A stretch of 64,000 bases of DNA. Origin: Allobosea sp. LC85. Its GTDB lineage: Bacteria > Pseudomonadota > Alphaproteobacteria > Rhizobiales > Beijerinckiaceae. Of this stretch, positions 42,654 to 52,744 are shown one piece after another (position 1 is the stretch's first letter; every line of letters begins with the position of its first letter). The notes under the pieces are model-generated. The model worked only from the letters and a program-made list of their open reading frames with translations. It ran no database searches and was not told the origin of the DNA. Where the stretch lies: assembly GCF_000735605.1 (NCBI RefSeq), contig NZ_JPKG01000007.1, positions 123,045-187,044 of the forward strand, in the 5' to 3' direction. The position numbers and the translations under genes were made by a program.

Positions 42654-43595
42654 ATGAAGTTCGTGAAGATGGTTGCGGCCAGCTGTCTGGTGTTGGCCTG
42701 GGGCGTCGGCAGCGCCTCTGCGTTCGAGCTCGGCGTCATCGGCTTCCAGTTCACCTCGGAGACGCATGCGCGCGTTGCAAACGCGGCCGCGGCTGCGGCC
42801 AAGGCCAAGGGCTGGAACGTCACGCTTCTGAACTCCGAAGGCGCGCTGCCGAAGCATGCCGAGCAGTTCGAGGCGCTGATCGCCAAGAAGGTCGATGCCA
42901 TCATCGTCGCCATGGGCAAGCCGGTCGAGGCCGATGCCCAGTTCAAGGCCGCGAAGGACAAGGGCATCCCTGTGATTACGGTGCAGTCCGGCGCCGGGCC
43001 GTACTCGCTGTTCGACATCCAGACCAATGAATACAAGGTCGGTGCCGACGCGGCGCTCTATCTGCTCGGGCAGATGGGCTATACCGGAAACCTGATGTCG
43101 GTGCGCTTCGACGGCAATATCGCCTCGCGCATTCGCGGCAAGGTGCTCGACGTCGTTCTGTCCGAGAATACGGCTGTCAAGGAAGTCGGCAAGCACGGCA
43201 TGGCGCGCACCCAGAGCTGGCGCGACGATGTCCGCAGCGGCGTACAGGCGCTGCTCCTGCGCAATCAGGGCAAGATCAACGGCATCTGGGCCTCCTTCGA
43301 CGGTCAGGCCTACATCATCGACGACCTGCTCAAGGCTCAAGGCGTCAAGAAGGGTGAGATCCCGCTCGTCTCCGTCGATGGCGGCGCCGAAACCTATCGT
43401 CGCATTGCCGACCCCGACAGCACCTTCCTCGCGACCGTCACGGTTCCCTTCGAGGAAATGGGCGTGAAGGCGGTCGAGGCCGTCGAGGCAATCGCGGTGA
43501 AGAAGCAGCCAGCAAGCACGATCACCACTGGCCCGTATCTCTTCATGGACGCCGTTGTCGTCGACAAGAACAACGTCAAGGACTTCCTGAAATAG
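42654..43595 (+). CDS. Sugar ABC transporter substrate-binding protein (RbsB type)
   Basis: A 313-aa periplasmic-binding protein of the LacI-like type I fold. Residues 1-23 are a signal peptide ending GSASA-FE. ELGVIGFQFTSETHARVANA, AKKVDAIIVAMGKP, NEYKVGADAALYLLGQMG and LVSVDGGAETYRRIAD fit the ribose/galactose class. GGGAGGAGG lies before the ATG. The order permease-receptor-ATPase is unusual compared with rbsDACB. Ligand may be a pentose or a nucleoside, as judged by the adjacent nucleoside hydrolase. Confidence 0.92.
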   Translation: MKFVKMVAASCLVLAWGVGSASAFELGVIGFQFTSETHARVANAAAAAAKAKGWNVTLLNSEGALPKHAEQFEALIAKKVDAIIVAMGKPVEADAQFKAAKDKGIPVITVQSGAGPYSLFDIQTNEYKVGADAALYLLGQMGYTGNLMSVRFDGNIASRIRGKVLDVVLSENTAVKEVGKHGMARTQSWRDDVRSGVQALLLRNQGKINGIWASFDGQAYIIDDLLKAQGVKKGEIPLVSVDGGAETYRRIADPDSTFLATVTVPFEEMGVKAVEAVEAIAVKKQPASTITTGPYLFMDAVVVDKNNVKDFLK

Positions 43596-43608
43596 GTAGG
43601 TCCTCGTG

Positions 43609-43633
43609 CGGGCCGGCCTTTGCTGCCGGCCCG
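43609..43633 (+). terminator. Terminator-like hairpin between receptor and ATPase genes
   Basis: CGGGCCGGC-CTTTGCT-GCCGGCCCG is a perfect 9-bp stem followed by TTTG, 13 nt after the receptor stop. It probably causes partial termination or 3'-end protection, keeping ATPase output below receptor output. Confidence 0.55.
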
Positions 43634-43659
43634 TTTGCGGGCCTGCGGAGAGCATGCGG

Positions 43660-44433
<774 letters not shown>

Positions 44434-44434
44434 A

Positions 44435-45361
44435 ATGGCACGGCCGATCATCATCGACACCGATCCCGGGCAGGACGACGCGGTCGCGTTGCTGCTTGCC
44501 TTCTCGCAGCCGGGCGAACTCGACATCCGCCTGGTCAGCACGGTCGCCGGCAATGTCGCGATCGACCTGACCACCGCCAACGCGCTTCGCGTCCGCGATC
44601 TCGCGGCGCGTCCCGATGTCTCCGTGCAGGCGGGTATGGCGCGGCCGATGCTGGAGCCGCTCGAGACGGCAGAGTTCGTGTCCGGCCCCGACGGACTGAG
44701 CGGCGCCGGGCTGCCGCCCGCCGGATCATCGGCGGTTCCCGGCCACGCCGTTCAGGGAATCGTCGATATCCTGCGCGCAGCCGTGGATAGCAGCGTCACG
44801 ATCTGCGCGCTCGGCCCGTTGACCAATGTGGCGATGGCCTTGCGGCTCGCACCGGAGCTTGCGCCCAGGTTACGCGAGATCGTGGTGATGGGCGGCGCCA
44901 TGGGCCTCGGCAATATGACACCGGCAGCCGAGTTCAATTTCTATGTCGATCCGCATGCCGCGGCCGTCGTCCTCGGAGCGGGCGCTCCTGTCACGCTGTT
45001 CGGCCTGCATGCGACGCACCAGGCCATCGCCTCGTCGGCGGCCATGGCGCGGCTGGACGGGCTCGGCACCCGCACGGGGCGGGCGGTGCACGGCATGCTG
45101 ACGCGTCCACGTCCGGGCGGCCTGGGCACGGCGGCCCATCCCATGCACGACCCGTGCGTCATCGCCTGGCTGCTCTGGCCCGAACTGTTCAAGGGGCGCG
45201 ATTGCCATGTCGAGATCGAGCTCGCCGGCAATGTCCGGGGCCGATCGACGATTGACTGGAACGGTCGGACGAAGCGCCCGGCGAACGCCTTCGTCGTCAA
45301 TGAGGTCGATGCCGACCGCCTGTTCGAGCGCATGATCGATGCGCTCGCCCGCCTGCCTTGA
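44435..45361 (+). CDS. Nucleoside hydrolase (IunH/RihA-type)
   Basis: A 308-aa inosine-uridine-preferring nucleoside hydrolase. The N-terminal calcium-binding motif DTDPGQDDAVALL is the family signature, and VVMGGAMGLGNMTPAAEFNFYVDPHAA and the late HDPCVIAWL supply further metal and ribose contacts. It splits a nucleoside into base and ribose in the cytoplasm. It starts one base after the sugar ATPase stop, so import and hydrolysis are co-expressed; this favours a nucleoside as the imported compound. Confidence 0.93.
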   Translation: MARPIIIDTDPGQDDAVALLLAFSQPGELDIRLVSTVAGNVAIDLTTANALRVRDLAARPDVSVQAGMARPMLEPLETAEFVSGPDGLSGAGLPPAGSSAVPGHAVQGIVDILRAAVDSSVTICALGPLTNVAMALRLAPELAPRLREIVVMGGAMGLGNMTPAAEFNFYVDPHAAAVVLGAGAPVTLFGLHATHQAIASSAAMARLDGLGTRTGRAVHGMLTRPRPGGLGTAAHPMHDPCVIAWLLWPELFKGRDCHVEIELAGNVRGRSTIDWNGRTKRPANAFVVNEVDADRLFERMIDALARLP

Positions 45362-45374
45362 GGATTGCTGGATC

Positions 45375-45893
45375 ATGACCCACCCGGTCGACGAGTGTCT
45401 CGCCGAGGCCGATGCAGCGATTGCACGCATGAAGGAGGCCGCGATCGCCGCGCGTCACCTGCACGCGCGTGCCGAGTTGATGCGCCATATGCGGACCACG
45501 GCCGGCAAGGTCGTCTCACGTCCGCTCGATGAGGCGGTCGCGCTCGTCTCGCATGAATGGATGAAGGCCTGGAGCCTCGATGCCGGCGCTTATCCCGAGC
45601 TGGCCCATGACGTCACCGCCTTCACCGCCGCCTTCTGCGCCGATGCGCGCGAGAGCACGGCGCAGACGCAGGCTGCGATCCGGGCTGCCATCGTCGCGCT
45701 GGAAGCCGGCTTCCGGCATATCGGCACGAGCCTGAGCGACCAGATGGCCTTCCGCTCGGAATGCGCCCATGGCTGGTGGCAGAGCATCGTGGCCTTGCCG
45801 GCCGAATTCCGCGCCACCGATCGCCGCAGCATTCCGCGCGCCGGCGAAGATGCGCCCTTCTGGAGCGCCGGCGCCCAGCCACATTGCGGCTGA
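45375..45893 (+). CDS. Uncharacterised 172-aa protein in the nucleoside operon
   Basis: No family is recognised. The protein is mostly helical, with alanine-rich segments (AEADAAIARMKEAAIAARHL, TQAAIRAAIVALEAGF) and no signal peptide or membrane helix. It begins 13 nt after the nucleoside hydrolase with no terminator between, which makes it a real co-transcribed gene. The ending CAHGWWQSIVALPAEFRATD has Cys, His and Trp residues that might form a site. Codon usage matches its neighbours. A link to nucleoside or base metabolism is guess by association. Confidence 0.7.
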   Translation: MTHPVDECLAEADAAIARMKEAAIAARHLHARAELMRHMRTTAGKVVSRPLDEAVALVSHEWMKAWSLDAGAYPELAHDVTAFTAAFCADARESTAQTQAAIRAAIVALEAGFRHIGTSLSDQMAFRSECAHGWWQSIVALPAEFRATDRRSIPRAGEDAPFWSAGAQPHCG

Positions 45894-46011
45894 GGTCTTC
45901 GTCCCCCCGAGATGCCAGCCTCAGCGAAAGGTTCTTCTCTTCAGTTTGTGAAATAAGAAAAACCACACTACCTCAAGTGAATTGCCTCGATGGGCGTTCG
46001 GGTATAGCTGA

Positions 46012-46033
46012 ATTGTTCGATTTACAGAACAAT
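46012..46033. promoter_or_regulatory. Candidate operator upstream of cysH
   Basis: ATTGTTC and GAACAAT form a perfect 7-bp dyad with 8-bp centre, ending 16 bp before the cysH ATG. Upstream lie TTGCCT (45982-45987) and TATAGC (46003-46008), a weak promoter with a short 15-bp spacer. A sulfur-responsive repressor could block here; which one is unknown. Confidence 0.45.
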
Positions 46034-46049
46034 ACAGGCGGCCAAGCCC

Positions 46050-46871
46050 ATGGCCAGAGACCCCATCGATCCGCACTTTCCTGCGCAGCAGGGCGCGCCC
46101 ACTGAGGCAATTGTCTTGCCCGAGCGCGCTGCTGAGCTCGTTCGCGCGTTCGGCAAGTCGGATGCGCGCGACCGGCTCATCGGATTGAGCCAGGCGATTC
46201 CCGGAAGGATCGTCTTCACCACCAGTTTCGGCCTTGAGGATCAGGTCCTCACCCATCTGATCGCTGGCGCCGGGCTTCCCGTCGAGATCGCCACTCTCGA
46301 CACCGGCAGGCTCTTTCCCGAGGTCTATAGCCTCTGGGAGGAGACCGAGCGCCGCTATGGCGTAGCGATCCGCCCCTTCTACCCGCGCCATGACGCGATC
46401 GAGCTCTATGTTCGTCAGAACGGCATCAACGGCTTTTATGCCTCGCGCGACGCCCGCAAATCCTGCTGCGGTATCCGCAAGGTTGAGCCGCTTGGCAGGG
46501 CCCTGGCCGGGGCAGATGTCTGGATCACCGGGTTGCGGGCCGACCAGTCGGCGGCGCGCGGCGGCGTTGCCCTCGCCGAGGCCGATGCAGAGCGCGGCCT
46601 GATCAAGTTCAACCCATTGCTCGACTGGTCGCGAGAGGCGGCATTGAGCTTCTCCAAGGCGGAAGGAATCCCGCTCAACCCATTGCACGAGAAGGGCTTT
46701 ATCTCGATCGGCTGCCAGCCCTGCACCCGTGCGATCGCGCCGGGTGAGCCGGAGCGGGCCGGGCGCTGGTGGTGGGAAGACGACGCGGCCAAGGAATGCG
46801 GCCTGCATGTCGGTCCTGACGGGAAGCTGATCCGGGCCGGGGCCGCCGCCCCGGTAGAGGCGCGACCATGA
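46050..46871 (+). CDS. cysH: Assimilatory adenylyl-sulfate (APS) reductase
   Basis: A 273-aa CysH-family reductase. Besides the PP-loop-like [11 protein letters not shown], it has the iron-sulfur cysteine pattern Cys139-Cys140 (KSCCGIRK) and Cys222/Cys225 (IGCQPCTRA) that binds a 4Fe-4S cluster and marks APS reductases; PAPS-specific CysH lacks these. Catalytic Cys250 is in KECGLH. It reduces APS to sulfite and AMP using thioredoxin. The absence of an APS kinase gene nearby fits. ATGA overlap with cysD. Confidence 0.94.
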   Translation: MARDPIDPHFPAQQGAPTEAIVLPERAAELVRAFGKSDARDRLIGLSQAIPGRIVFTTSFGLEDQVLTHLIAGAGLPVEIATLDTGRLFPEVYSLWEETERRYGVAIRPFYPRHDAIELYVRQNGINGFYASRDARKSCCGIRKVEPLGRALAGADVWITGLRADQSAARGGVALAEADAERGLIKFNPLLDWSREAALSFSKAEGIPLNPLHEKGFISIGCQPCTRAIAPGEPERAGRWWWEDDAAKECGLHVGPDGKLIRAGAAAPVEARP

Positions 46872-47770
46872 TCCAGCTCAGCCATCTGCAGAAGCTCGAG
46901 GCCGAGGCGATCTTCATCATTCGCGAGGTGGTGGCGACCTGCGACAAGCCGGTGCTGCTCTATTCGATCGGCAAGGATTCCGCCGTTCTGCTGCATCTCG
47001 CCATGAAGGCGTTCTATCCGGCCAAGCCGCCTTTCCCGTTGCTCCATGTCGATACGACCTGGAAGTTTCGCGAGATGATCTCTTTCCGTGATGAGACGGC
47101 CGAGCGGCTCGGGCTCGATCTGATCGTCCATGTCAACCAGGACGGGGTCAGGGGCGGCATCGGGCCCTTCGCTTCGGGCTCGCGCGTCCATACCGACGTG
47201 ATGAAGACGCAAGGCCTGAAGCAGGCGCTCGACCTGTACAAATTCGATGTCGCCTTCGGCGGCGCGCGGCGCGATGAGGAGAAGAGCCGCGCCAAGGAGA
47301 GGATCTTCTCGCTGCGTAGCGCAGAGCATCGCTGGGATCCGAAGAACCAGCGCCCCGAACCCTGGCAGCTCTTCAACACCCGCAAGCACAAGGGCGAGAG
47401 CTTTCGCGTCTTTCCGCTCTCCAATTGGACCGAGCGTGATGTCTGGGACTACATCGCGCTCGAGAATATTCCGGTCGTGCCGCTCTACTTCGCCGCGCCG
47501 CGCCCCGTCGTGCGCCGCGACGGAGCCTGGATCATGCGCGACGACGAGCGCATGGAACTCGCCTCCGGCGAAGTCGTCGAGACCCGGATGGTCCGGTTCC
47601 GGACACTCGGCTGCTACCCGCTGACCGGTGCGGTCGAGAGTGAAGCCGCAAGCCTTACCGACATCATTGCCGAGATGCGTGCGTCGCGCGCCTCCGAGCG
47701 CCAGGGCCGTGTCATCGACCATGACGGCGCCGGGTCGATGGAGCAGAAAAAGCAGGAAGGGTACTTCTGA
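46868..47770 (+). CDS. cysD: Sulfate adenylyltransferase subunit 2 (CysD)
   Basis: A 300-aa ATP-sulfurylase catalytic subunit. PP-loop [20 protein letters not shown], then [30 protein letters not shown] and the C-terminal [16 protein letters not shown] are all family-specific. It makes APS from sulfate and ATP together with CysN. Its TGA shares a base with the cysN ATG (TGATG). Confidence 0.96.
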   Translation: MIQLSHLQKLEAEAIFIIREVVATCDKPVLLYSIGKDSAVLLHLAMKAFYPAKPPFPLLHVDTTWKFREMISFRDETAERLGLDLIVHVNQDGVRGGIGPFASGSRVHTDVMKTQGLKQALDLYKFDVAFGGARRDEEKSRAKERIFSLRSAEHRWDPKNQRPEPWQLFNTRKHKGESFRVFPLSNWTERDVWDYIALENIPVVPLYFAAPRPVVRRDGAWIMRDDERMELASGEVVETRMVRFRTLGCYPLTGAVESEAASLTDIIAEMRASRASERQGRVIDHDGAGSMEQKKQEGYF

Positions 47771-49404
47771 TGGCCGTCGCCGCCGAGAAGAAGCGCCCTG
47801 GCGCCACGGCCCCGCTCCCCGCGAACGATTCCTCCGGACTTGCTGAAAGCGGCCAGCATTCGCTGCTGCGTTTCATCACTTGCGGCTCGGTCGATGACGG
47901 CAAGTCGACGCTGATCGGACGCATGCTCTATGAGGCCGGCGCCGTCTTCGACGATCAGCTCACCGCCCTCGACGCCGATTCGCGCAAGTTCGGCACGCAA
48001 GGTGCGGAGCCTGATTTCGCGCTGCTGGTCGACGGTCTCTCGGCCGAGCGTGAGCAGGGTATCACCATCGATGTCGCCTATCGCTATTTCGCGACGGAGA
48101 AGCGCAGCTTCATCGTCGCCGATACGCCGGGCCACGAGCAGTATACCCGCAACATGGCGACCGGCGCCTCGACCGCCGATCTCGCCATCATCCTGATCGA
48201 CGCCCGCAAGGGCCTGCTGCCGCAGACCCGTCGCCACTCCTTCATCGTCTCGCTGGTCGGCGTCCGCCACGTCGTGGTTGCGATCAACAAGATGGACCTC
48301 GTCGGTTACGACGAAGCGGTTTTCGACCGGATCGCAGCGGACTATCGCGCGGCGGTGAAGAGCCTCGGCTTCAGGTCGATCGACATCATCCCGGTTTCGG
48401 CTAGGGACGGCGAGAACGTGATGCGACCCTCAGCCGCGATGCCCTGGCATGCGGGACCGGCGCTGCTGCCTCTGCTGGAGGCGATCGTCGTCGAGCAGGA
48501 GACACGCGACGAGGCGGGTTTCGTCTTGCCCGTGCAATGGGTGAACCGGCCCGATCTCGATTTCCGTGGCTATGCCGGCACAACGGCCCGCGGGCGCGCC
48601 CGCGTTGGCGATGCCGTCACGGTACTGCCCTCCGGGCGCAGCAGTACGATCGCGCGGCTGATCACCCCATCAGGCGAAGCCAGGAACGCGGCGGCAGGAC
48701 AGGCCGTCACCCTAACCCTGGCTGATGAAATCGACATTTCGCGCGGCGACGTCATCGCTTCCGCGGCGAGCCCGGTTCCGGTGCGGCGCGAACTCCGGGC
48801 GCGGCTGCTCTGGACCGGCGAACGCGCCATGCTGGAAGGCGGCCAGTTCGTCCTGAAGCTCGCGACGCAGGCCGTGAACGCCACGATCGGCGCGCTGGAT
48901 CACAGCATCGACATCGAGGGCTTCCGGCCGGTGCCGGCGCAGGTCCTGCGTATGAACGGGATCGGCCTCGTGACGCTGCGGCTCGACCGGCCGCTGGTCA
49001 TGCTGCCCTACGAAGAGAGCCGGGATCTCGGCGGCTTCATCCTGATCGACCGGATCAGCAACGAAACCGTCGCCTTTGGTTTCGTGGCCGCCGAGCCGGG
49101 AGCGGGGCAAAGCCTGCATCCGTCGGAGGCGCTGGGCACGGCCGATCGCCTGCGGCAGGCGCGCAATCGCCTGATCGGCGCTCCCGGCACGCCGGATCGC
49201 CGGCTTTGGTGGAGCGCAGTGAGCTGGCGGCTGCTCAGCACGGCGGGACTGTTTGCGGCCGCCTTTGCACTGACCGGCCGGCCCGGCGTCTCGGGCGTCC
49301 TCGCGCTCGGCGACCTCGCCCTGCGCCCGACATTGCGCGGCCTTCATGCCCGGCTGTGGCAGAAGCATCCGTCGGCCGCCCTCCAGGACGGCGCCGGCAT
49401 CTGA
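47770..49404 (+). CDS. cysN: Sulfate adenylyltransferase subunit 1 (CysN) with DUF2061-like C-terminal extension
   Basis: A 544-aa GTPase subunit. FITCGSVDDGKSTLIGRML (G1), DTPGHEQYTRNMATGAS (G3) and VVAINKMDLVGYD (G4) are near-canonical, and EFTu-like domains 2 and 3 run to about residue 440. Plain CysN has about 475 aa, CysNC fusions about 620. Here an APS-kinase domain is absent; instead residues about 478-532 (VSWRLLSTAGLFAAAFALTG, then HARLWQ) match the two-helix DUF2061 pattern of W-R, T..F, TG and H.R.W. This tail is hydrophobic and could anchor the complex at the membrane. Confidence 0.92.
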   Translation: MAVAAEKKRPGATAPLPANDSSGLAESGQHSLLRFITCGSVDDGKSTLIGRMLYEAGAVFDDQLTALDADSRKFGTQGAEPDFALLVDGLSAEREQGITIDVAYRYFATEKRSFIVADTPGHEQYTRNMATGASTADLAIILIDARKGLLPQTRRHSFIVSLVGVRHVVVAINKMDLVGYDEAVFDRIAADYRAAVKSLGFRSIDIIPVSARDGENVMRPSAAMPWHAGPALLPLLEAIVVEQETRDEAGFVLPVQWVNRPDLDFRGYAGTTARGRARVGDAVTVLPSGRSSTIARLITPSGEARNAAAGQAVTLTLADEIDISRGDVIASAASPVPVRRELRARLLWTGERAMLEGGQFVLKLATQAVNATIGALDHSIDIEGFRPVPAQVLRMNGIGLVTLRLDRPLVMLPYEESRDLGGFILIDRISNETVAFGFVAAEPGAGQSLHPSEALGTADRLRQARNRLIGAPGTPDRRLWWSAVSWRLLSTAGLFAAAFALTGRPGVSGVLALGDLALRPTLRGLHARLWQKHPSAALQDGAGI

Positions 49405-49454
49405 TCAATCGTGTTCGCTTCGCCAGATGCGCGACGGCGCGGGTCGTTGCTTTC

Positions 49455-49862
49455 TCAGCGCGCGACCACCGCCGTCGCTTCGATCTCGATCAGCGCCTGC
49501 GGCTCAACCAGTGCAACGACCTGAACAACCGCCATCGCCGGAAAATGCCGGCCAAGGGTCTCGCGATAGATCGGCCCCATATCCTTCAGGCTGGCGCGAT
49601 AGGTCTCGATGTCCGTGACATACCAGGTCAGCCGCACGATATCCTCGATGCGCCCGCCGCCAGCCTCGACCACAACCTTGATGTTGGCGAGGGTCTGACG
49701 GAGCTGCGGCAGAAAGCCCTCGGCGAAGACACCGTGTTCATTCCAGCCGACGAGGCCGCCTGTCACGAGCACACGGCCTTCAGCGACCATGCCGTTGGCA
49801 TAGCCGCGCGGCACCGGCCAGCCCTCGGGCAGGATCGCGCGTGATGCTGGAGCGTTCGACAT
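49455..49862 (-). CDS. RidA-family enamine/imine deaminase-like protein
   Basis: A 135-aa YjgF/YER057c/UK114-fold protein. GYANGMVAEGRVLVTGGLVG, QTLANIKVVVEAGGGRIEDI and the late VVQVVALVEPQALIEIEATA are family-like; the canonical RidA arginine near the C-terminal P-x-R-x-x region is not clear (VVALVEPQALIE), so it may belong to an Rid subgroup rather than archetypal RidA. It ends the operon of the anthranilate-type cluster, where hydrolysis of an enamine or imine intermediate would make chemical sense. Confidence 0.82.
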   Translation of the reverse strand: MSNAPASRAILPEGWPVPRGYANGMVAEGRVLVTGGLVGWNEHGVFAEGFLPQLRQTLANIKVVVEAGGGRIEDIVRLTWYVTDIETYRASLKDMGPIYRETLGRHFPAMAVVQVVALVEPQALIEIEATAVVAR

Positions 49863-49907
49863 GGTGGAGCCTCGGTCCTCGGCCGTTTCGGCCCGTTCTT
49901 GGGGAAA

Positions 49908-51551
49908 TCAGGTCTCGACGAGCGCCATCTGGCGCAGTGCGAAACGCTGGAGCTTGCCGGTCGGCGTCTTCGGCAGAGCCGGGACGAACGCGATGGCGCG
50001 CGGGTATTTGTAGGGCGCGATACTCGCCTTCACATGCTCCTGCAATGCCTTGGCGAGGGCCGTATCGCCGCGGATGCCCTCGCGCAGCACGACATAGGCC
50101 TTGACGATCTGGCCGCGGTCCGGACAGGGCGCAGCCACCACGCCGCATTCGGCGACATCGGGATGGGTGAGGAGGCAGGCCTCGACCTCCGGTCCGGCAA
50201 TGTTGTAGCCGGCAGAGATGATCATGTCGTCCGAGCGCGCCTGGTACCAGAAATAGCCGTCCGCATCGCGCAGATAGGTGTCGCCGGTGATGTTCCAGCC
50301 GCCCTGCGCGTATTTCGCCTGCCGTTGATCGGAGAGATAGCGGCAGCCGGTCGGTCCGCGCACGGCGAGGCGACCGGGAGTGCCATCGGGCAGGGGATTG
50401 CCGGCCTCGTCGACGATCCGCGCCTCGTAGCCCGGCACAGGCAGGCCGGTCGAGCCCGGCCTTATCGCCTCGCGCGGGGCGGAGATGAAGATATGCAGCA
50501 TCTCGGTCGCGCCGATACCGTCCATCAGCGGCAACCCCGTCCGCTTCTGCCAGGCCTCGAAGGTCGCATTCGGCAGGGATTCCCCAGCCGAGACGCAGAT
50601 GCGCAGCGAAGAAATGTCGCGGCCTTCCAGCTTGTCGAGCATGGCGCGATAGGCCGTCGGCGCCGTGAAGCAGACGCTCGCCTTGTGGCGCTCGATCGCC
50701 GTGACGAGATCGGCGGGGGCGGCCTTGTCGGGCAGCACCATCGCGGCGCCGATCCGCATCGGGAACAGCACGAGCCCGCCGAGCCCGAAGGTGAAGGCGA
50801 GCGGCGGCGAGCCGATGAAACGGTCATCCGGTGCCGCCTTCAGCACGCGCGCACCATAGGTGTCGCAAATAGCGAGCAGGTCCTGGTGAAAATGCATCGT
50901 GCCCTTGGGCTCGCCGGTGGTGCCGGACGTGAATCCGATCAGGCAGACATCGTCGCGGGCGGTGTCGGCGGCGGTGGCGTTCTCATAGCCCGCGCGCGCC
51001 ATCAGGGTTTCGAGATCGGCGGGCGTCCCGGCGCCCCAGGTCACGATGCGCAGGAGCTCGGGAGTCTGCGTCTGGGCCGCCTGCAGGTCATCGATCAGCC
51101 GGTGGTCGCACAGGGCCAGCGTGATCTTCGCCTTGCGGATCGGGTAGGCGAGTTCGCCGGCTCGCAGCATCGGCATGGTCGCGACCGCAACGCCGCCCGC
51201 CTTCAGGACAGCGAGATAGGCGGCGACCATCATCGGCGTGTTGGCGGCCCGCAGCAGCACGCGATTGCCTGGCTTCATCCCGAGATCGCGGGTCAGCACA
51301 TTGGCGATGCGATTCACGCGCTGGGCGAGCTCGGCATAGCTCCAGACTTCACGGTCCGAGATGATGGCGATGCGTTCGCCGCGGCCCTCGCTGACGTGAC
51401 GGTCGAGCAGTTCGGTCGCGACATTGAGCCGCTCGGGATAGGCGAGACCGGCATCTGTGACCTTGAGGTCGGGCCAGCTGTCGCGCGGTGGCAGATTGTC
51501 CCGCGCGAAACTGTCCAGATGTCCTGACCGCACGAACTCCGCCTGTGCCAT
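49908..51551 (-). CDS. Aryl-CoA ligase (2-aminobenzoate/benzoate-CoA ligase type)
   Basis: A 547-aa ANL-superfamily ligase. The P-loop LIGFTSGTTGEPKGTMHFHQ, the GIGATEMLHIFISAP segment and the A10 lysine in TPTGKLQRFALRQ are present; the N-terminal DNLPPRDSWPDL and ELLDRHV are characteristic of benzoate-CoA ligase relatives. It activates an aromatic acid as its AMP ester and then CoA thioester. One base separates it from the acyl-CoA dehydrogenase upstream. With the divergent two-domain flavoprotein it fits the aerobic 2-aminobenzoyl-CoA pathway. Confidence 0.9.
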   Translation of the reverse strand: MAQAEFVRSGHLDSFARDNLPPRDSWPDLKVTDAGLAYPERLNVATELLDRHVSEGRGERIAIISDREVWSYAELAQRVNRIANVLTRDLGMKPGNRVLLRAANTPMMVAAYLAVLKAGGVAVATMPMLRAGELAYPIRKAKITLALCDHRLIDDLQAAQTQTPELLRIVTWGAGTPADLETLMARAGYENATAADTARDDVCLIGFTSGTTGEPKGTMHFHQDLLAICDTYGARVLKAAPDDRFIGSPPLAFTFGLGGLVLFPMRIGAAMVLPDKAAPADLVTAIERHKASVCFTAPTAYRAMLDKLEGRDISSLRICVSAGESLPNATFEAWQKRTGLPLMDGIGATEMLHIFISAPREAIRPGSTGLPVPGYEARIVDEAGNPLPDGTPGRLAVRGPTGCRYLSDQRQAKYAQGGWNITGDTYLRDADGYFWYQARSDDMIISAGYNIAGPEVEACLLTHPDVAECGVVAAPCPDRGQIVKAYVVLREGIRGDTALAKALQEHVKASIAPYKYPRAIAFVPALPKTPTGKLQRFALRQMALVET

Positions 51552-51552
51552 C

Positions 51553-52743
51553 TCAGCCTCCGCTCATGGCATGCGCCTTCAGGAGATCGCGCGCGATGAC
51601 GACCTTCTGAACTTCGCTGGCGCCCTCATAGATCCTGAGCGCCCTGATCTCGCGATAGAGCTCCTCGACCTTGATGCCCCTGGTCACGCCGAGCCCGCCA
51701 TGGATCTGCACGGCGCGGTCGATGACGCGCTGGGCGTTCTCGGTTGCGACGAGCTTGGCGAGCGCAGCTTCGCGCGTGACGCGCGGCGCGCCCTTGTCCT
51801 TGGTCCAGGCCGCCCGGTAGACCAGCAGGGCCGCAGCATCGACCTCGGCTGCGCTGTCGGCGATGGCGGCCTGCGAGAGCTGGAGATCGCCAAGCGTTCC
51901 TCCGAAGAGCTTTCTGCCATTGGCGTGCGACACGGTCTCATGCAGCGCGCGCCGGGCGAAGCCGAGCGCCGCGGCGCCGACCGTCGAGCGAAAGATGTCG
52001 AGCGTCGCCATCGCGACCTTGAAGCCGTCGCCTGGCCCGCCGATCCGATTGCCGACCGGGATACGGCAGGCCTCGAAGCGGAGCGTGGCGAGCGGGTGCG
52101 GTGCGATCACATCGATGCGCTCTGCAATGCTCAGGCCGGGCGTATCGGCCTCGACCAGGAAGGCAGAAAGCCCGCGCGCGCCGGGCGCCTCGCCTGTCCG
52201 CGCGAAGACGACATAGTGGTCGGCGATGCCGCCATTCGAGATCCAGGTCTTCTCGCCGTCGATGCGGACATGGGTATTGCCGTCGGGCGTGGCCGTCGTC
52301 GCCATCGCGGCGACATCCGAGCCCGCTTCCTTTTCGGAGAGCGCAAAGGCCGCAATGCGCCTGCCGTCGCGGATGCCCGGCAAAATGCGGGCCTGCATGG
52401 CCTCCGAGCCGGCAAGGGAGATCGAACCGGTGCCGAGCCCCTGCATGGCGAAGGCGAAATCCGCGAGCCCGTCGCGCGCCGCAAGAATCTCGCGGGCGAG
52501 GCAGAGCGTCCGGACATCGAGAGCCTGGCCGAGACCGCCATGCGCCGCCGGCACGACAGCCCTCAGGAAGCCGGCCTCGCCAAGCGCCTTTACCCGCGCC
52601 CGGCAGGCGGCATCGACATCGTCATGCGGCAGGCCGGGCAAAGTGGCATCGGCCCAGTCCGCGAGATTTCTGGCGAAGGCGCGATGACGGTCCTCGAAGA
52701 ACGGCCAATCGAGCGTATCGCCGAGAATGCCGATCCCGATCAT
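51553..52743 (-). CDS. Acyl-CoA dehydrogenase
   Basis: A 396-aa flavoprotein with typical ACAD segments: [19 protein letters not shown] (substrate and FAD site), [40 protein letters not shown], and the C-terminal [20 protein letters not shown], where the Glu of YEG is the usual catalytic base. In this cluster it would oxidise the ring-reduced CoA thioester formed by the monooxygenase/reductase or a ring-opened intermediate. ATG at 52743 is one base from the hydratase stop. Confidence 0.93.
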   Translation of the reverse strand: MIGIGILGDTLDWPFFEDRHRAFARNLADWADATLPGLPHDDVDAACRARVKALGEAGFLRAVVPAAHGGLGQALDVRTLCLAREILAARDGLADFAFAMQGLGTGSISLAGSEAMQARILPGIRDGRRIAAFALSEKEAGSDVAAMATTATPDGNTHVRIDGEKTWISNGGIADHYVVFARTGEAPGARGLSAFLVEADTPGLSIAERIDVIAPHPLATLRFEACRIPVGNRIGGPGDGFKVAMATLDIFRSTVGAAALGFARRALHETVSHANGRKLFGGTLGDLQLSQAAIADSAAEVDAAALLVYRAAWTKDKGAPRVTREAALAKLVATENAQRVIDRAVQIHGGLGVTRGIKVEELYREIRALRIYEGASEVQKVVIARDLLKAHAMSGG

Positions 52744-52744
52744 C

